From Verrucomicrobiaceae bacterium (GTDB lineage Bacteria; Verrucomicrobiota; Verrucomicrobiia; Verrucomicrobiales; Verrucomicrobiaceae), in the NCBI GenBank assembly GCA_016795365.1, contig JAEUHN010000005.1, positions 62,001-126,000 of the forward strand: a stretch of 64,000 bases of DNA, given 5' to 3'. The translations under genes and the position numbers were made by a program. Below, in pieces: positions 41,949 to 55,600 of this stretch (position 1 is the first letter of the stretch; every line of letters starts with the position of its first letter). The notes under the pieces were generated by a model, which was not told the origin of the DNA, made no database searches, and saw nothing but the letters and a program-made list of their open reading frames with translations.

Positions 41949-44900
41949 ATGCGTCTCGCTTTCCGTTTCCTTCTGTTTCTGCTGCTTCTCGTGACCGGGC
42001 TTCAAGCCCAGACGACGCGTGACTACGCGGTGGACCTCAAGGCTGATGTCTCGACCTCGGTGCCGCGCATCACGTTGTCCTGGTCGTTGCGGCAGGCTGC
42101 CAATATCTCGGGGCAGCAGGTGTTTCGCCGCCTCAAAGGTGAGACGAGTTGGGGCACAGCGGTGGCCACCTTGGGCAATGCAGACACGAGCTGGGCCGAC
42201 ACCACGGCGCTTGAGGGCGTAGAGTATGAATATTGGCTGAAGCGCACCTACTCCGCGAACTTTCCCGCCAATCCACAGGGCTACATTTGCGCAGGTGTGA
42301 ATGTCCCGATGGTGGAAAGCCGGGGCAAGCTGCTGCTGGTGGTCGATGACACGATGCTCGCGCCCCTCGGGCCTGAGATCGAACAGCTGAAACGCGACCT
42401 GACGGGCGATGGCTGGAGCGTTCAGACGATTCCCGCAGCGCGCCGCAGCAGCCTTTCGGATGCCACGGCCGTCTCTGACACCAAGGCGCTAATCAAGGCC
42501 GCTTACGATGCGGACCCGACGAATGTGAAGCAGGTCTATGTGCTTGGTCATGTGCCGGTGCCCTACGCGGGCAGTCAGGCACCGGATGGTCACGGCAATC
42601 ACAGCGGTGCGTGGTCGGCCGACGGTTTCTATGGAGACATGGATGGCGCGTGGACGGATTCGACCATCACCAACACGTCTTCGACCGAGACTCGCATTCA
42701 CAATGTGCCAAGCGATGGGAAACTGGATCAAAACGTGATTCCCAGTGCTCTTGAACTCATGGTGGGCCGCGTCGATTTGGCATCGATGCAGCGGGCTCCG
42801 GCCTCCACGGTTTCCGAAGCGGCACTGCTCCGGCGCTACTTGCGCAAGGCGCACGACTTCAAGACCAAGCAAGGGGCTTACGCCAATGTGCAGCGCCGGG
42901 TCTTGATCCGTGATGGCTTCGGATATTTCTCGGGGGAGAACTTCATGATGACGGGCTGGTCGTGGGCGTTCACAGGCGTTGGTCGTCCACCGGAGGTGAC
43001 TATTGATGAGGCGCCGTCGGGCAACTGGTGGACCCATGCGGCGACGAACACCTACCTGCTGGCCAATGGCAATGGCGGCGGCAGCTACGAGACGTGCAGT
43101 TCGGTGGGGGCGACGGCTGACTTCGGCAGGCGTCCGTTCCGGGCGGCATTCGTGTCGTTGTTCGGCAGCTATTTTGGCGACTGGGATGTGACCAACAATT
43201 TCATGAAGGCTCCACTCGCCGGCAATGCCACGGGCGATGGACTGGGGCTGTGCTGCTTCTGGGCCGGGCGTCCGGCGTGGTTCATGCATCACATGGGGAT
43301 GGGGGAGCCGCTGGGTTACTCGATTCGGCTGTCCATGAATTCCCAGTTCGTGAGCAGCCCGGGCTACACGCCCTATGATTTCCCGATTGGCGGCACGCAC
43401 TGCGGATTGATGGGCGATCCGTCGCTGCGAATGCACGTGGTGGAGCCTCCGCGTCAGCTGGTGGCGACGAGTGCGAACGGGGCTGTGACGTTGAATTGGG
43501 CCACCTCGACAGAACCCAATGTGCTGGGTTATCACGTGTATCGAGCCACCAGCGCAGCCGGTCCTTTCACTCGGCTGACGGTGAGCCCTCTGAGCAGCCC
43601 GGCCTACTCGGATTCCACAGGCAATGCGGGGACGAACTACACCTACATGGTGCGAACGTTGAAACTGGAATCCTCTCCCGGCGGCACATATCAGAACCTC
43701 AGCCTCGGAGAGATGACTTCGGCGGTGGTCAATGTGGCGGCCACTGGCGTGCCGCTGAATCCCTCGGGGCTCTCGGTGGTGCAGAACAGCTCGATCAATG
43801 CCGTGCTTACTTGGCAAGACAATGCGGGGGACGAGACGGGCTATCGAGTGGAGCGAAAGGTGGGGCCTGCGGGTGTGTTTTCCACCTTGGTGACCCTTGG
43901 CAGCGGTAGCACGACCCACACGGACACCGGTCCGTTCACCAACAACGAGGTCTATTACTACCGCGTGGTGGCGATCAATGGGGCGGGCGATTCCGCTGCT
44001 TCAAACGAAGCATCGTTCGAGGCGGTTCCGGGCTATTTCGAGTTCAACGAGACACTGACCAAGGTGAGCAAGACCATCGGCTCGGCGCTGATTCCCGTGA
44101 AGAGATTCGGGGGCATCAATGGGCCCGTCACCGTCAACTACGCGACGAGCAACAGCTCGGCCACCGCAGGCACTCACTACACAGCTTCGTCAGGGACGCT
44201 GTCCTGGGCGGACGGTGAAACGGGCACCAAGAACATCAATGTGCCCATCACGAACTCGGCCAGCGCGCAGCAGGCCCGACAGTTTAGGATCACCTTGAGT
44301 GCTGCTTCGTCAGGGACCGGCATCGGCACCTACAATGCGATTGCCGTGCTGATCGAAGACCCCACAGCTACGCTGCCGGGCCCCTGGCTCCAGGCGACCG
44401 TTGGCACGGTGACGTCCACGGGATTGGCCGTCCAGGCCGAGGGCGGAATCTCCTCGACCACGGTGGGCGGCACGGGGCTTGCCTCCGCTGCATCGAGCGA
44501 ATCTGGGCAGTTTGTTTACCAGACGCGGACTGGCGACGGGGTGATGACAGCGTTCGTGCCCGCAGCGTCGCCAGCCCAAGGCGGGGCGCGATTTGCGCTC
44601 ATGGTTCGTGAGAATGTGACTTCGGGCGGGGCCTTGATGGCGGGCACGGCGGTCAGTAACACTGCGGGGACTTTTGCGGCCAAGCAGGTTTACCGCACCG
44701 TGGCTGGCAATACGGCCACGTTCGGGGCCAGCTCCGGTGCCATCGCAGCCCCGTGCTGGCTGCGTGTAACTCGTGCGGGCAACAGCTTCAATTCGGAAGC
44801 TTCCACGGATGGCGTGACCTGGGTAAGCCAAGGGACGGCCTCTGTGTCGATGGCTTCCGCTGCCCAGTGGGGCTTTTTCCACACCTCTGATGACTGGAGT

Positions 44901-46559
44901 GGAACCACCTATTCAGGGAATTTCCAGACGGTCAGCCTGCAGAATGTCGCCTTCTCCGCTGTCAGCGCCCCCGGCGCTCCAGGGAGCTTGGCAGCGAGTT
45001 CGATCGGGTCCAATTCGGCCACCTTGACATGGACGGCTGGCGCCTCGGCGGCGGGCTATCGGCTGGAACGGCGGACCGAGACGACAAGCTTCAAGCAAAT
45101 CATCGACCTCCCGGCGAGTTCGGTGAACTTCACCGATACCACCGTGGCGCCCGATACGGCCTACGAGTATCGCATCTACGCCTACAACTCGTCTGGCAAC
45201 AGCCCGCTTTCAAATGTGGTGGGCCTCACGACCCTTGCGCCGCCACGGACCGTTCTGTTGACCACGGAATCGACTTCGGAGAGTTATGATGGGTCAGTCA
45301 AGGGTGGCAATTCGTCTGCCAACTTCGGTAGCGAAACCACACTGCGTGTGGGTGGCAATACCGCAGGGGGCTCGGTGTCCTCGAATGTGAAGGCCTACCT
45401 CCGGTTTGACTTGGCTGGCCAGACGGTAACGCCGACGGGAGCTTCGCTCCGGCTGGCTGTGGTGCAATCCGGCAATCTTGCGCAGTCAGGTTTTAGCTTC
45501 ACAGGCGCGCTACGGATGCTGCCTGAGGCTGGAGATGCATGGGCTGAAAGTGGGATCACCTGGGACAATGCCCCCTACAATAATCCCGCGACCAATGGTT
45601 TTCAGGCGGGCACCATTTCGCTGGGGTCCTTTTCGATCAGTGATCCTTTGGGAGTGCCGTCCTTGGGGACAGTGGTGACAATACCAGTGCTGGCGAGCAC
45701 CTTAATGACGAACAAGGGAGCCAATGGGGTGGTTACCTTCGCCCTCAATACCACGACGGTGGGTGCGTGGCTTGATTTTGCCTCCAAAGAGCACGCGTCG
45801 CTGCCTCCGCCAACTCTTGAACTCACATTCGCACCGGTCTTGCCGACTCGACCTTCTTTCCTCACGGTCGCCGAGGGCACTGGGGCCAACCTGGACCTGG
45901 GCTGGGTGGACAACAGCACCGTTGAGACCGGGTTTGAGATCGAGCGGCGTCCGGCCGGTGGCGTCTTCGCCTTGCTGACGACGACGGCCAGTAATGTTGT
46001 GGCCTTCACGGATACGACAACCGCGCTGGGAACGACGTATGAGTATCGAGTGCGGACTGTAAGCGCGGCGGGGAACTCGGCTTGGTCATTGGTCGTGGCT
46101 GCGACCTCCGGTGGCAGCACCAATCCGCTACCTGGGGCCCGACTGACCTTTGCCACGTGGCTGGAGGCGACGAATCTGGCCGGGGCGGTGGACTTGGTTG
46201 CCTCTGAAGATGCTGATCTCGACGGCCTGCCCAATCTGCTCGAATATGCCATGGGGTCGCCTGCGAACTTCGCCGATATGACGAGCCGTCCCGTGGTGGG
46301 GCAGGTCACCCGGGATGGTGAGAAGTTCCTCACTCTGACCTTCGCTCGAAGACTTGATGCCACGGATGTGAGGCTGGCCGTGGAAGTAGCAAATGATCTT
46401 GCTGGCCCCTGGGCGAATATTGATCCCCTCCAACCCGAAAACCAAGTATCCACGCGTTCAAATGAACCTCAGGCGGGATGGCAGACTCTGACGGTGAAAG
46501 ATAAAGAACCCATGAGCGTCTTGTCTCGGCGCTTTATTAGATTATCGGCTAGCCGATAA
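41949..46559 (+). CDS. large exported protein: C25-like domain, FnIII repeats, Calx-beta, DNRLRE-like domain
   Basis: A 1536-residue secreted protein, signal peptide MRLAFRFLLFLLLLVTGLQA. Domains by eye: a gingipain/C25-like alpha-beta region (about 20-500; LLLVVDDTMLAPLGPEIEQL, VYVLGHVPVPYAG, LMVGRVDLAS, and HCGLMGDPSLRMH, a hallmark end of C25 domains); FnIII (about 500-590 and 600-690); Calx-beta (about 695-800); a DUF1349-like lectin fold (about 810-1000); FnIII (about 1005-1095); a DNRLRE-type structural domain (about 1100-1295); and a last FnIII with a C-terminal segment. At the usual catalytic positions I see GNGGGSYETC in place of GHGS and FVSLFGSYFGDWD where the Cys should be. Upstream frame to 41055 is antisense to lacI and not real. 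Confidence 0.8.
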   Translation: MRLAFRFLLFLLLLVTGLQAQTTRDYAVDLKADVSTSVPRITLSWSLRQAANISGQQVFRRLKGETSWGTAVATLGNADTSWADTTALEGVEYEYWLKRTYSANFPANPQGYICAGVNVPMVESRGKLLLVVDDTMLAPLGPEIEQLKRDLTGDGWSVQTIPAARRSSLSDATAVSDTKALIKAAYDADPTNVKQVYVLGHVPVPYAGSQAPDGHGNHSGAWSADGFYGDMDGAWTDSTITNTSSTETRIHNVPSDGKLDQNVIPSALELMVGRVDLASMQRAPASTVSEAALLRRYLRKAHDFKTKQGAYANVQRRVLIRDGFGYFSGENFMMTGWSWAFTGVGRPPEVTIDEAPSGNWWTHAATNTYLLANGNGGGSYETCSSVGATADFGRRPFRAAFVSLFGSYFGDWDVTNNFMKAPLAGNATGDGLGLCCFWAGRPAWFMHHMGMGEPLGYSIRLSMNSQFVSSPGYTPYDFPIGGTHCGLMGDPSLRMHVVEPPRQLVATSANGAVTLNWATSTEPNVLGYHVYRATSAAGPFTRLTVSPLSSPAYSDSTGNAGTNYTYMVRTLKLESSPGGTYQNLSLGEMTSAVVNVAATGVPLNPSGLSVVQNSSINAVLTWQDNAGDETGYRVERKVGPAGVFSTLVTLGSGSTTHTDTGPFTNNEVYYYRVVAINGAGDSAASNEASFEAVPGYFEFNETLTKVSKTIGSALIPVKRFGGINGPVTVNYATSNSSATAGTHYTASSGTLSWADGETGTKNINVPITNSASAQQARQFRITLSAASSGTGIGTYNAIAVLIEDPTATLPGPWLQATVGTVTSTGLAVQAEGGISSTTVGGTGLASAASSESGQFVYQTRTGDGVMTAFVPAASPAQGGARFALMVRENVTSGGALMAGTAVSNTAGTFAAKQVYRTVAGNTATFGASSGAIAAPCWLRVTRAGNSFNSEASTDGVTWVSQGTASVSMASAAQWGFFHTSDDWSGTTYSGNFQTVSLQNVAFSAVSAPGAPGSLAASSIGSNSATLTWTAGASAAGYRLERRTETTSFKQIIDLPASSVNFTDTTVAPDTAYEYRIYAYNSSGNSPLSNVVGLTTLAPPRTVLLTTESTSESYDGSVKGGNSSANFGSETTLRVGGNTAGGSVSSNVKAYLRFDLAGQTVTPTGASLRLAVVQSGNLAQSGFSFTGALRMLPEAGDAWAESGITWDNAPYNNPATNGFQAGTISLGSFSISDPLGVPSLGTVVTIPVLASTLMTNKGANGVVTFALNTTTVGAWLDFASKEHASLPPPTLELTFAPVLPTRPSFLTVAEGTGANLDLGWVDNSTVETGFEIERRPAGGVFALLTTTASNVVAFTDTTTALGTTYEYRVRTVSAAGNSAWSLVVAATSGGSTNPLPGARLTFATWLEATNLAGAVDLVASEDADLDGLPNLLEYAMGSPANFADMTSRPVVGQVTRDGEKFLTLTFARRLDATDVRLAVEVANDLAGPWANIDPLQPENQVSTRSNEPQAGWQTLTVKDKEPMSVLSRRFIRLSASR

Positions 46560-46619
46560 ACACAGAACGCGGACCTTCTGGTGATCACATTTTTCCAATT
46601 TTCCAACCCTGTCTAACCC

Positions 46620-49600
46620 ATGAGCCTCAATACGCCTCCGACACTGTCAACACAGCGACGGTCTCCATTCCTTGCATGGTGCCGTCGTCATCTAAGGGTG
46701 CCAGTCACTGGTATTTTGATTGCCACCTTTGCTCTTTGGAGCACGCAGGCTCGGGGTGTCACTGGTTATTGGACGTTGGATGGCAACGGTTCCTGGACAA
46801 ATCCTGCGAACTGGCTGGATGGCACAACACCTCTCGGATCTGACGATGTGGCAAACTTCAATCTCAACATCACTGCCAACCGCACTCTTACCATGGATTC
46901 GCCGTGGGCGCTTCATGGGATGGTGTTTGGCGATTCTCTGGGAGCGCAGGGCTACACCATTGCTGGGACAGACATCATGTATCTGGAGGCATCTGGCGGG
47001 CAGAATGCCTTCATCAACAAGTTCAACTCCGCGACCGACGTCTGGCAGGCTCCTCTGACACTCAACACGGATACCGATTTCAACATCTATTCCGGGACCT
47101 TCCAGATCAATGGAGCAAGCAATACGCAGGTGCCAATCGTCAGCACCTTCGATATTTTGAAAAACGGGTCGGGCACTTTGCAGCTCAATGGTGACCTGTC
47201 ATCGTTCTCAGGAAACTTTGTTCTGAACTTTGGTTCGTTGACGCTCGGCGGTGCGAATTCCGGTGTTCCAAGCCTCGGCACTGGAACGGCGGGGATCGTC
47301 CTCAACGGCTCTGGCAACGTAGATCGCACGATTTTGAACCTCCAAAACAACGGCACCGGCAGCAATGGAGTCATTACTTATCAGAACAACAACGACATCG
47401 TGCTTCAGGGAGCGGCGACGATCGCTGTGAACCAGAACTTCGTGGGCGGTGCCAACACGGGGAACACGATCGTGCTCGACAATCTGATGATGAACGGCGG
47501 GGTGCTCCAGACCAACGGGGCGAACAGCTACGCCCTGCGATTCAGTGGCACGACGACGCTGGCAGGACAGACCAGCGTGTTTTCGCCCAATTCAGCTCAA
47601 CTCACATTGGCCGGTCCGGTGACCGACGGAACAGGGACGCGAGCCTTGATCAAAGAAGGCACGGGCAGACTTCTCCTGACCAACACCGCCAACACTTACG
47701 ATGGCCCGACGGCGATCAAGGATGGCTTCATTCAGCTTGGAGCGGGTGCAAACTTGGGCACCGGCATCACCTATGTGAATGGTGGAGCCTTGGTTCCTGA
47801 GAACAAAGCGACGCTCGATGCTGTCTCGACGAACGGATTGGTGCTGGTCGGTCAGCTGGGCACCTCGCGTTATGCCTTGCCGGTGATTGGCTTTTCCCAG
47901 AGTTATGGAGCGATCAGCAGTGGCAATCCCATCAACGTGAATGTGCCGGTGGCAGGCATGGCGCTCGGCATTGATTCGATCGCAGGAAACGTCACCAGCG
48001 ACATCGATTTGAGTCAGGTTGGCAGTGGCAGCAATCGCGTCTGGGTATCCAACTTGCTGGGTGCGGACAGAACGTATCAAGGTGTCATTACGCCGAGTCT
48101 CGACAACACCATCCGTCTCACTTCCGCCGGCAACAACTTGATCATCAGCGGCAGTGCGAATCGCCTTGGAGGTGCCGCTTCCACCGCGAAGCTCGTGTTC
48201 GGTGTAGATCATATGACTCCCGTGAGTGTTGGCGGGGCTACCATCGCTCAGGCACAGGGTGGGACTGTTTCCGTGCGTGTGGACAATGATACCTCGGGTG
48301 CAGTGACGATTCATCGTGGCATCACAGTGAACGTTAATGGCACGGGGCTGGTCAAGCCGTTGGGCACTGGCACAGTCACGATGCTCGGGGGCACCCTCAA
48401 CACCTCCGACAGCGGCGTCACGCTGAACAACAACGACGTGAAGCTGGGCAATACCGACTTCCGTCTCTACGGTGGCAGCACATTGCTGCTCGACAATGCT
48501 ACCGTCACTACCACCCCGAATTCGAATCGTCGGCTCGATGCGACTACGGACATCAGTTTGAGTTCATCCACCCTTCGTCTCATCGGCGATGGCGGGGCTG
48601 CAACGGTTTCATCGCAGGCGATGGATGCGCTTACTTATCGTGGGGGCAGCACCATCAGTGTTGATACCGACGGAACGACTGCTGGACGTTTGACGACTCT
48701 CACGCTGGCTAGCCTCAGCCGGCAGGATCGCGGGACACTGAACCTGCGCAGCATCTCTGGCAATACCACGACATTTGGCACCAGCGCCGGCACTCAGAAG
48801 CTGATTGTCACAGCCAATCCAACCGTGACGAATGGCATGATCGGAGCTGACATTGCTCTCTGGGGGGGCGCGAATTCCAATGACCCAGGAACTCCCTTGT
48901 TTGCCACCTATGACGCAACTCATGGAATCCAGGCAGCTGCCATGACGACGATCGCGTCACCGGCCAATCTGGCTTCGGCGACTGCAACGACGATTGCGAG
49001 CATCAATGGCGTCGCCATCGCGACCAGCGGCAATGCCACAGTCCAGGCGCTGAACCTGAGATCGACGGCTTCCTCGCATACGCTGACGGGAAATACGATC
49101 ACCATTGGATCATCCGCTGGAGCTGGACAGGGAGCTGGCCTGTTCATTGCCCACACGAGCAACGACACCATCACCCACACGAGCAACTTCACTTTTGGAG
49201 GCAACCAGGAAGGCCTGCTTTATGCAGCGACATCGGGTGGCACTTCGGGCGTGGTTGCCCTTAGTGGCGTAATCGCCGGCACCAATGGCGTGACTCGGTT
49301 TGGTGATGGCATTCTTCGTCTCAATGGTGCCAACACTTTCACAGGTCCGCTGACTTTAAACTCGGGGGAAACGCGGTTCAACAACATCGCCGCAGCTGGT
49401 GGGACAGCCACCGTTCCCAATGAAGTCAATGTTTACGGTGGGAGCGTTTATCTCGAGGCGGCCAACTCCCGCTACTATGCCAACCTGAACTTCTACGACA
49501 ATGCACGTCTCGGTAACGTCAATGTGGGGGCCGCTGGGTTCAATAACCTGACAATCCAGCCGAGGGTAGGCTCCACCGACCCTGTGGTGGTATGGGTTCA

Positions 49601-52600
49601 GGCTCAGGCCGGGTCCAATGTCACGACGGCCTACGGGAGTCTCGCGGTCAATGGCCCAACCCAGTTGCTGACCCCTCACGTGTTGCAGGTGAATGGCGGG
49701 ATCACTGGCAGTGCCCCGCTCGACAAGTATTTCAATGAGCGCCTCATTCTCGCGGGCGATGCGAGCGGTTACACAGGTGCCCTGACATCCTACACAAGCG
49801 CTGTCGTTAGCTACAATTCGTCGAGCTCCGCCAAGCCGTTTGGTGTCGGCGCTCTGACGATGAACCCAGGATCTGGCATTATCCTCGCCGCTCCTTCAAA
49901 CATCAATGCCTCCCAGCTGACGATCAGATCAGATCACGGGGGCATCTCTTACCTCGGTCAGCTCTACGTGGCCGATCCCACCACCACCTTGCCCGCCTTT
50001 AGCATGACGTCATCGGCCCCATGGAAGGGAGCCTTCGGTGTTGGTGCGGTTGGTTTCAGCGTTGATATCAATCAGTCCACCCTTTTCGGAGGGAACACCT
50101 ACCTGGGTGCTCCCGTCGGCTATCCGGGCATTTATACGGGAACACTGACACCGGCAGCGTCCGGTTACTTGCTTGGCACCAGCCAGGGAACACTTCGAAT
50201 CGCGAAGCCTCTCACGGGGACTAGCAATGCGATCATCGGTATCTCGATGACTGGCGATTCGAGCAGGGCGGACCAGTTTGTTAACAACTCGGGCGGTGTG
50301 GTTCAGTATGACGTGCCGATGACCTACTCGGGCAATACGATCCTGAACCCAGGTCCTCTGCTGCGCATCAGTGCGAAGAATGCATTGACTGCTACTGGCG
50401 ATCTCGTGTTCGCAGGTGGGCAGTTCCGCGTGGACCCATCCAGCGGTCAAAACCGAATGATCGCTCCGATCTCCATCAGCAATAACGTGATCATGACGGC
50501 TGACACCACGATCCAGATGGAGAACAGTGCCTATGATTTGAGGTTCGGCGGTTCGCTCAGTCTGGCTCCTGGCTCGACGGGCGTGGTGAGAACCCTCAAC
50601 ATCGGCAACGATCAGCCAGGAGGTGCTCAGAACAATGCGGGCATGGTCTATCTCGACGGAGGAATCTCCGATGGCGTAGGCGGCTCGGGGAATCACTTCG
50701 TGAAAGGTGGCGTGGGCACACTTTTCTTTACAGGAACGAACACCTACAGCGGTTCCACCACTATCACAGGCGGTCTGATTGGGGTTAACGGGGACGCAGA
50801 TTGGGGCAATACGAGTTTGATCAACATGCTCAACGGGGGCATCGCCGTCTGGGAGAACTCGTTTGAGACGTCGCGCAACTACCACGTGAGTGGCAGCAAC
50901 GGATACTTTGATATCGGACCGGGTCTGATTTTGACACAGAATGCGGCGGCAGTGATTGACGGCGGTAACAGTGTCATCAAGCGCGGTCTTGGAACGATGG
51001 TTCTGAACGGGACCAATGCGGTCACGGGCATCTACCTTGGTGACGGTATCTTGCAGTTCAATACTCAAGGGTCCCTCGGAGACGCAGCCACCACGAGCTC
51101 GTTCTCGTTTGGCAACGATCAGGGCCTTGGCGGCTCTACGGGTAACACCCGTTACACCGGAGGCACGGTCCGGATCAATTTCTCAGGCACCACTGCCCGC
51201 GGAATCGTTTTCAACAATAACAGCAATACGAACTTCTCCGGCGGCATCGATGTGACCACGGGCAACATCTTCACCCTCACCGGGGCGATGACTCAAGGCA
51301 CCGAGCTTGACTACGGATTCAAGACGGGTGGCGGCACCCTGCTCACGACGGGAGCGAACACGATGAGAGGTTTCGCAGTCGCAAACGGCACGCTGCAGTT
51401 TGCCACCAGCACGCCTTGGGCAAACAGCACTGCAACTGCCACTGATAACACCTTCATCGAAATGATGGGCGGCACCATTTATGCCTTGAACGCGGGTGCC
51501 AACATCGCCCTTGCCAATGCGGCCAGCACCACCACCTACAACTACGGTGGCGGCATGCATCTGCGCATGGGATCAGGCACGGGATTCTCGGTGGAGTTCG
51601 CTGCCGACAATCTGATCCGTCAGAACCAGGGCACCTTGGTTATCGAGACTGATGGAACCACCACTCTAGGCGGAGTTGGCGGCTCAAACACGGGACGCCT
51701 CTTGACCGTCAATGCGGTGAACTCGGGACTCGCCAGAGCATCTGCCGTGACAAATGGCATCTATCCAGCCCATCTCGTGGGTGCCGATGGAAGCGGCGTT
51801 GCGTTCTTCCTTGCAGAAAATGCGACCACGGGATTTGTGCCTTATGCCGGAGCTACGATTACCAGCCTGAGCGGAACCAATCCCGCTGCGATTGGGGACA
51901 TCAGTTCCGCAGCTTCGCTATCGGGAACCAACAGCGTTTATGCTTTCCGGACTTCTGCGAATGTCTCGGGCGGAACACTCAAGGTGACGGCGATCGACAA
52001 CGTTCGCTCTGGCGGTGTGCTCATCAATGGGTCGAACAACATCTCCACGAACTTGGTCTTTGATCCAACGTCCGTCACAGCCGCAGGAACTGGGACCTCT
52101 GGTGAAGCCCTCGTTTATGTGAAGACGGGCGAATCGGCGGTCATCTCGGGCAACGTGACTTCGAATGCGTTCACCAAGTTTGGTAGAGGCGAACTGACCC
52201 TGAGCGGAAACACTTCGGTGCTTGGGGACCTGAGCGTTCAGGACGGCACCCTCAAGATCGGCAACTCCAATACACTCAATCGCCTCAATACGGAGTTGAA
52301 CGTCAATTCGGGAGCCGTTGTGGATCTCAACGGGTCCAATGTGGGGCTCGAGACGATTGGCTCTAACAACCGCCAGATTGCGACCGCCAACCTTGGTGGA
52401 ACGATCACGAACAACAATGTGTCGAACGTTTCCACATTGATGGTCGCGGGTCCGATTTCTTCGGCCTACAACGGCACGCTCAATCTCGGGATCAAGCTCG
52501 TGAAAGCTGGATCGGGGGTTCTGACGATCAATGGCTACAGCGCTTCCACTCCAGATGCGGGAGCCAACAACTACTCGGGTGGAGCCGACATCTATGGTGT

Positions 52601-55600
52601 GTCTGCGGCTTCAATCCTGGGAGGGGCGACCACGAATGGCAGCGCCACCGTGACAGTTACCAGCACTGCGGGACTTGCTCCAGGTATGATCATCTCGGGC
52701 ACCGGAATCAATGCCAACAGCTACATCACTTCGATCACCAACGCGACGACCTTTACGATCAGCCAGAACGCAACCGCAACGAACACGGGTCTTACGTTCA
52801 CGAGCGTCGGTGGTCTCACAGTGAACAATGCGCCGAACGCACTTGGCGGCTTTGGTAACAGCCCCACAGGAGATGTGAATCTCTATAGCGGTAACCTGAA
52901 CCTCTTCTTCTCGAACGGAAACACGGGGGTCAATGGAACCCAGGGCATGAACTACAACAGCCAGGTGATCAAGCTGGGTGCTGAGAATACGAATGGCATC
53001 ACTCTGAATGTTCGTGGACCAGGTTCGATCTATGTCAATCAGGGGCTGGTGAGCAGCAATGGCACCTTTGGTCAGGGCAACATCGTTCAAGTCGGCGCTC
53101 TGAACATGACGAACACAGTGCTCACTCTTGGCGGCGGTAACTTGTATCGTTTGCGCGCGGCTGGTCCGATTTCGATCCTGGGTTCCCAGGCAGCCTTCCA
53201 GACCAACCAAAGTGACGGGCCATCGGGAGCAATCGAGTTGACGGGAGTCATCTCGGGAGCAGGTGCTCTGACCAAGCTCGGTGATGGCACGCTGCGTGGC
53301 ATTGTAATCTCCAATCCTGGCAACACTTACTCAGGTGGCACCAACATCGTCGCAGGTGATGTGCAAGTGACGGCCACGTCAGGCACACCTCTTGGAACTG
53401 GTCCGGTTCGGGTCTTCCCCGACGGAACCTTGCGTCTGGCGAGCAACACGAGTGTGAATGGCTCCAACTTGACGGTCTTGAGCCGCGCCACCGGACTGGG
53501 CGTGGTGATGATCGATGACAATTTCAATCCGACGGTCCTCAACGGCACGAACTTCACGAGCGTTTACAACACGGCACTCCACCTCGGACAGCCATTCTTT
53601 ACGCAACCATTGAACATGGCTTCCATCGGTGATGGTAAGGCCTTCTTGGGTGCGGGGCTCAATGCCGAAGTCGCCTACACGGCGGCCACCTTGGGCGCAG
53701 GTGTGGCAGATGCTTGGAATCCAGGGGCTGGCGTCTATCGAATTGCTCCGGGTTCGACCAGCTTGGCCTTCTCGGGAACTGACAATGTGCTCACGGGGAG
53801 TAACTACCTGCAGGTAGGCCCCCAGCGAAACAATGTCCTCGGAGTGATTCAAAATGGGGGCAATGTCGTGGTCATTCGAAACTCGAACAACTTCACGGCG
53901 GGAACTCAGATCACCAAGGGTGCCAGCGTTTACATTGAGACCGGCGGACGGGCCACAGGCGAGACACCTCTGGGGACTGGAGCAATCGAAGTCTATGGCG
54001 AACTGCGAATTCGTGGCGCTCAGGGCTCTCTCTGGAATGCCTCGACGGGCAGCCAGACCAATGTGGTCAATCTCCGTCCAGGTGGCGTCGTGCGTCTCCA
54101 TGAAGCCGATGGAGCGGTAGCAACCAACTTCATCGGAGCCGGTAACCAGGGCCGTTGGGGTGACAGCGTCGGGATTGACCTCAATGGCGGTGAGTTCCGT
54201 TACGACGGTGGTGCCAACCTCCAAACGTCTGAGACGATTGGCAATGTGATTGCCCGCAAGCGCGGCATCCTGACCTCCGCCAGGAATACCGGGGCGTCTT
54301 CAGCCCAACTCACGGTCGGTGACATTTCCCGCGCAGAGCGTGGTGTGCTCACGCTGAACTACAACAGCGGTTTCCTTGGTATCCCGGCGACCACTCCGCT
54401 CTCGTATGAGCGAATCGTGGCCACCTCGATCGCTGGAGCAGCTCCTGTTCGTTCGGGTGTCACTCTCAATGGTGCAGGTGTGATCAACGGCGGCATGCTT
54501 GCTCCCTGGATCATTGATCGCGTTACCAACACCTTCGTCGGTTATGATCCGACGGCCGTGTCAGGAACCGGGTTCCAGCCCTTGCTCAGCACTGCTTCAC
54601 CGGGCGCAGGTCAGATCAGTTACAATCAAATCGTCACGGGAGCGACGTTTGGCACGGGGTTGGGCAGCAATGACATCGTTGATTTCACGACTGCGAACAA
54701 GACGCTGGATGCCAATCCTACCATCCACGCCTTGCGCATGGGGGCCTTCAACCTCAGTCCCACCGCTTCGTTCAACTCGGTCACGCTCAATAGTGGTGGC
54801 TTGATCATGACGGGGGGAACGATCAATCCAACGGGTGCCATTACCGCAGGTGTGGTTTCGCCGATGACTGTCAACTTTGGCCCTGGTGGTGCAGGGGAGG
54901 CTTTCATCTACAATAGCGGCACGGCTATCATTCAGGCGCAGATCAACGCTACCCAAGGGCTGACCAAGTTCGGTGCCGGACAGCTTCAGATTCATAGCAT
55001 CAATCCCGGCATCGGAGGTCCGGTCACACTGCACGAGGGCACAACCTACATTCGAGTTCCTTACTCCATGAGTGGCTCTCCGGTTGGGCAGGTGCTCAAT
55101 GGACAGGACATTACGGTGAATAGCGGCACTCTGAACCTTCAGTCTGTGGGAGCTAATGCGGCTGGAACGGCCAGTGAAATTGCCTCGAACCCCAATAGTG
55201 CTCAATCTCGCCTTGATGGCACCATCTTCATCCGTGGTGATGCCGCTTTGCGTGTGAACGGCGCCGGGCAGTATGTGCAGATTTCAGACCTCACCATCGG
55301 CAACTCGGCAGGGTCCGCAGCGATGAGCGGCAACAGCACGATCACCTTGAATCTCCAGAGCGGCATCTGGGTCCGAGGAACCACAACACTGGCCCCTGAG
55401 GCGGTGATCAATGGCACCTTTGACGGTTTCTCCCAGTCCACTCTCGCAGGCAAAGTCACGGGTGCCGGCGGTCTCATCAAGCACGGCAACGGCGCTACGA
55501 CATTGCTGAGTCCGAACAACGACTACGCTGGCGGCACGACGATCTGGGGATCGACGGTTCTGACCGCGACTTCCACCGTCGCTTCCGCATTGCGCGGTCC

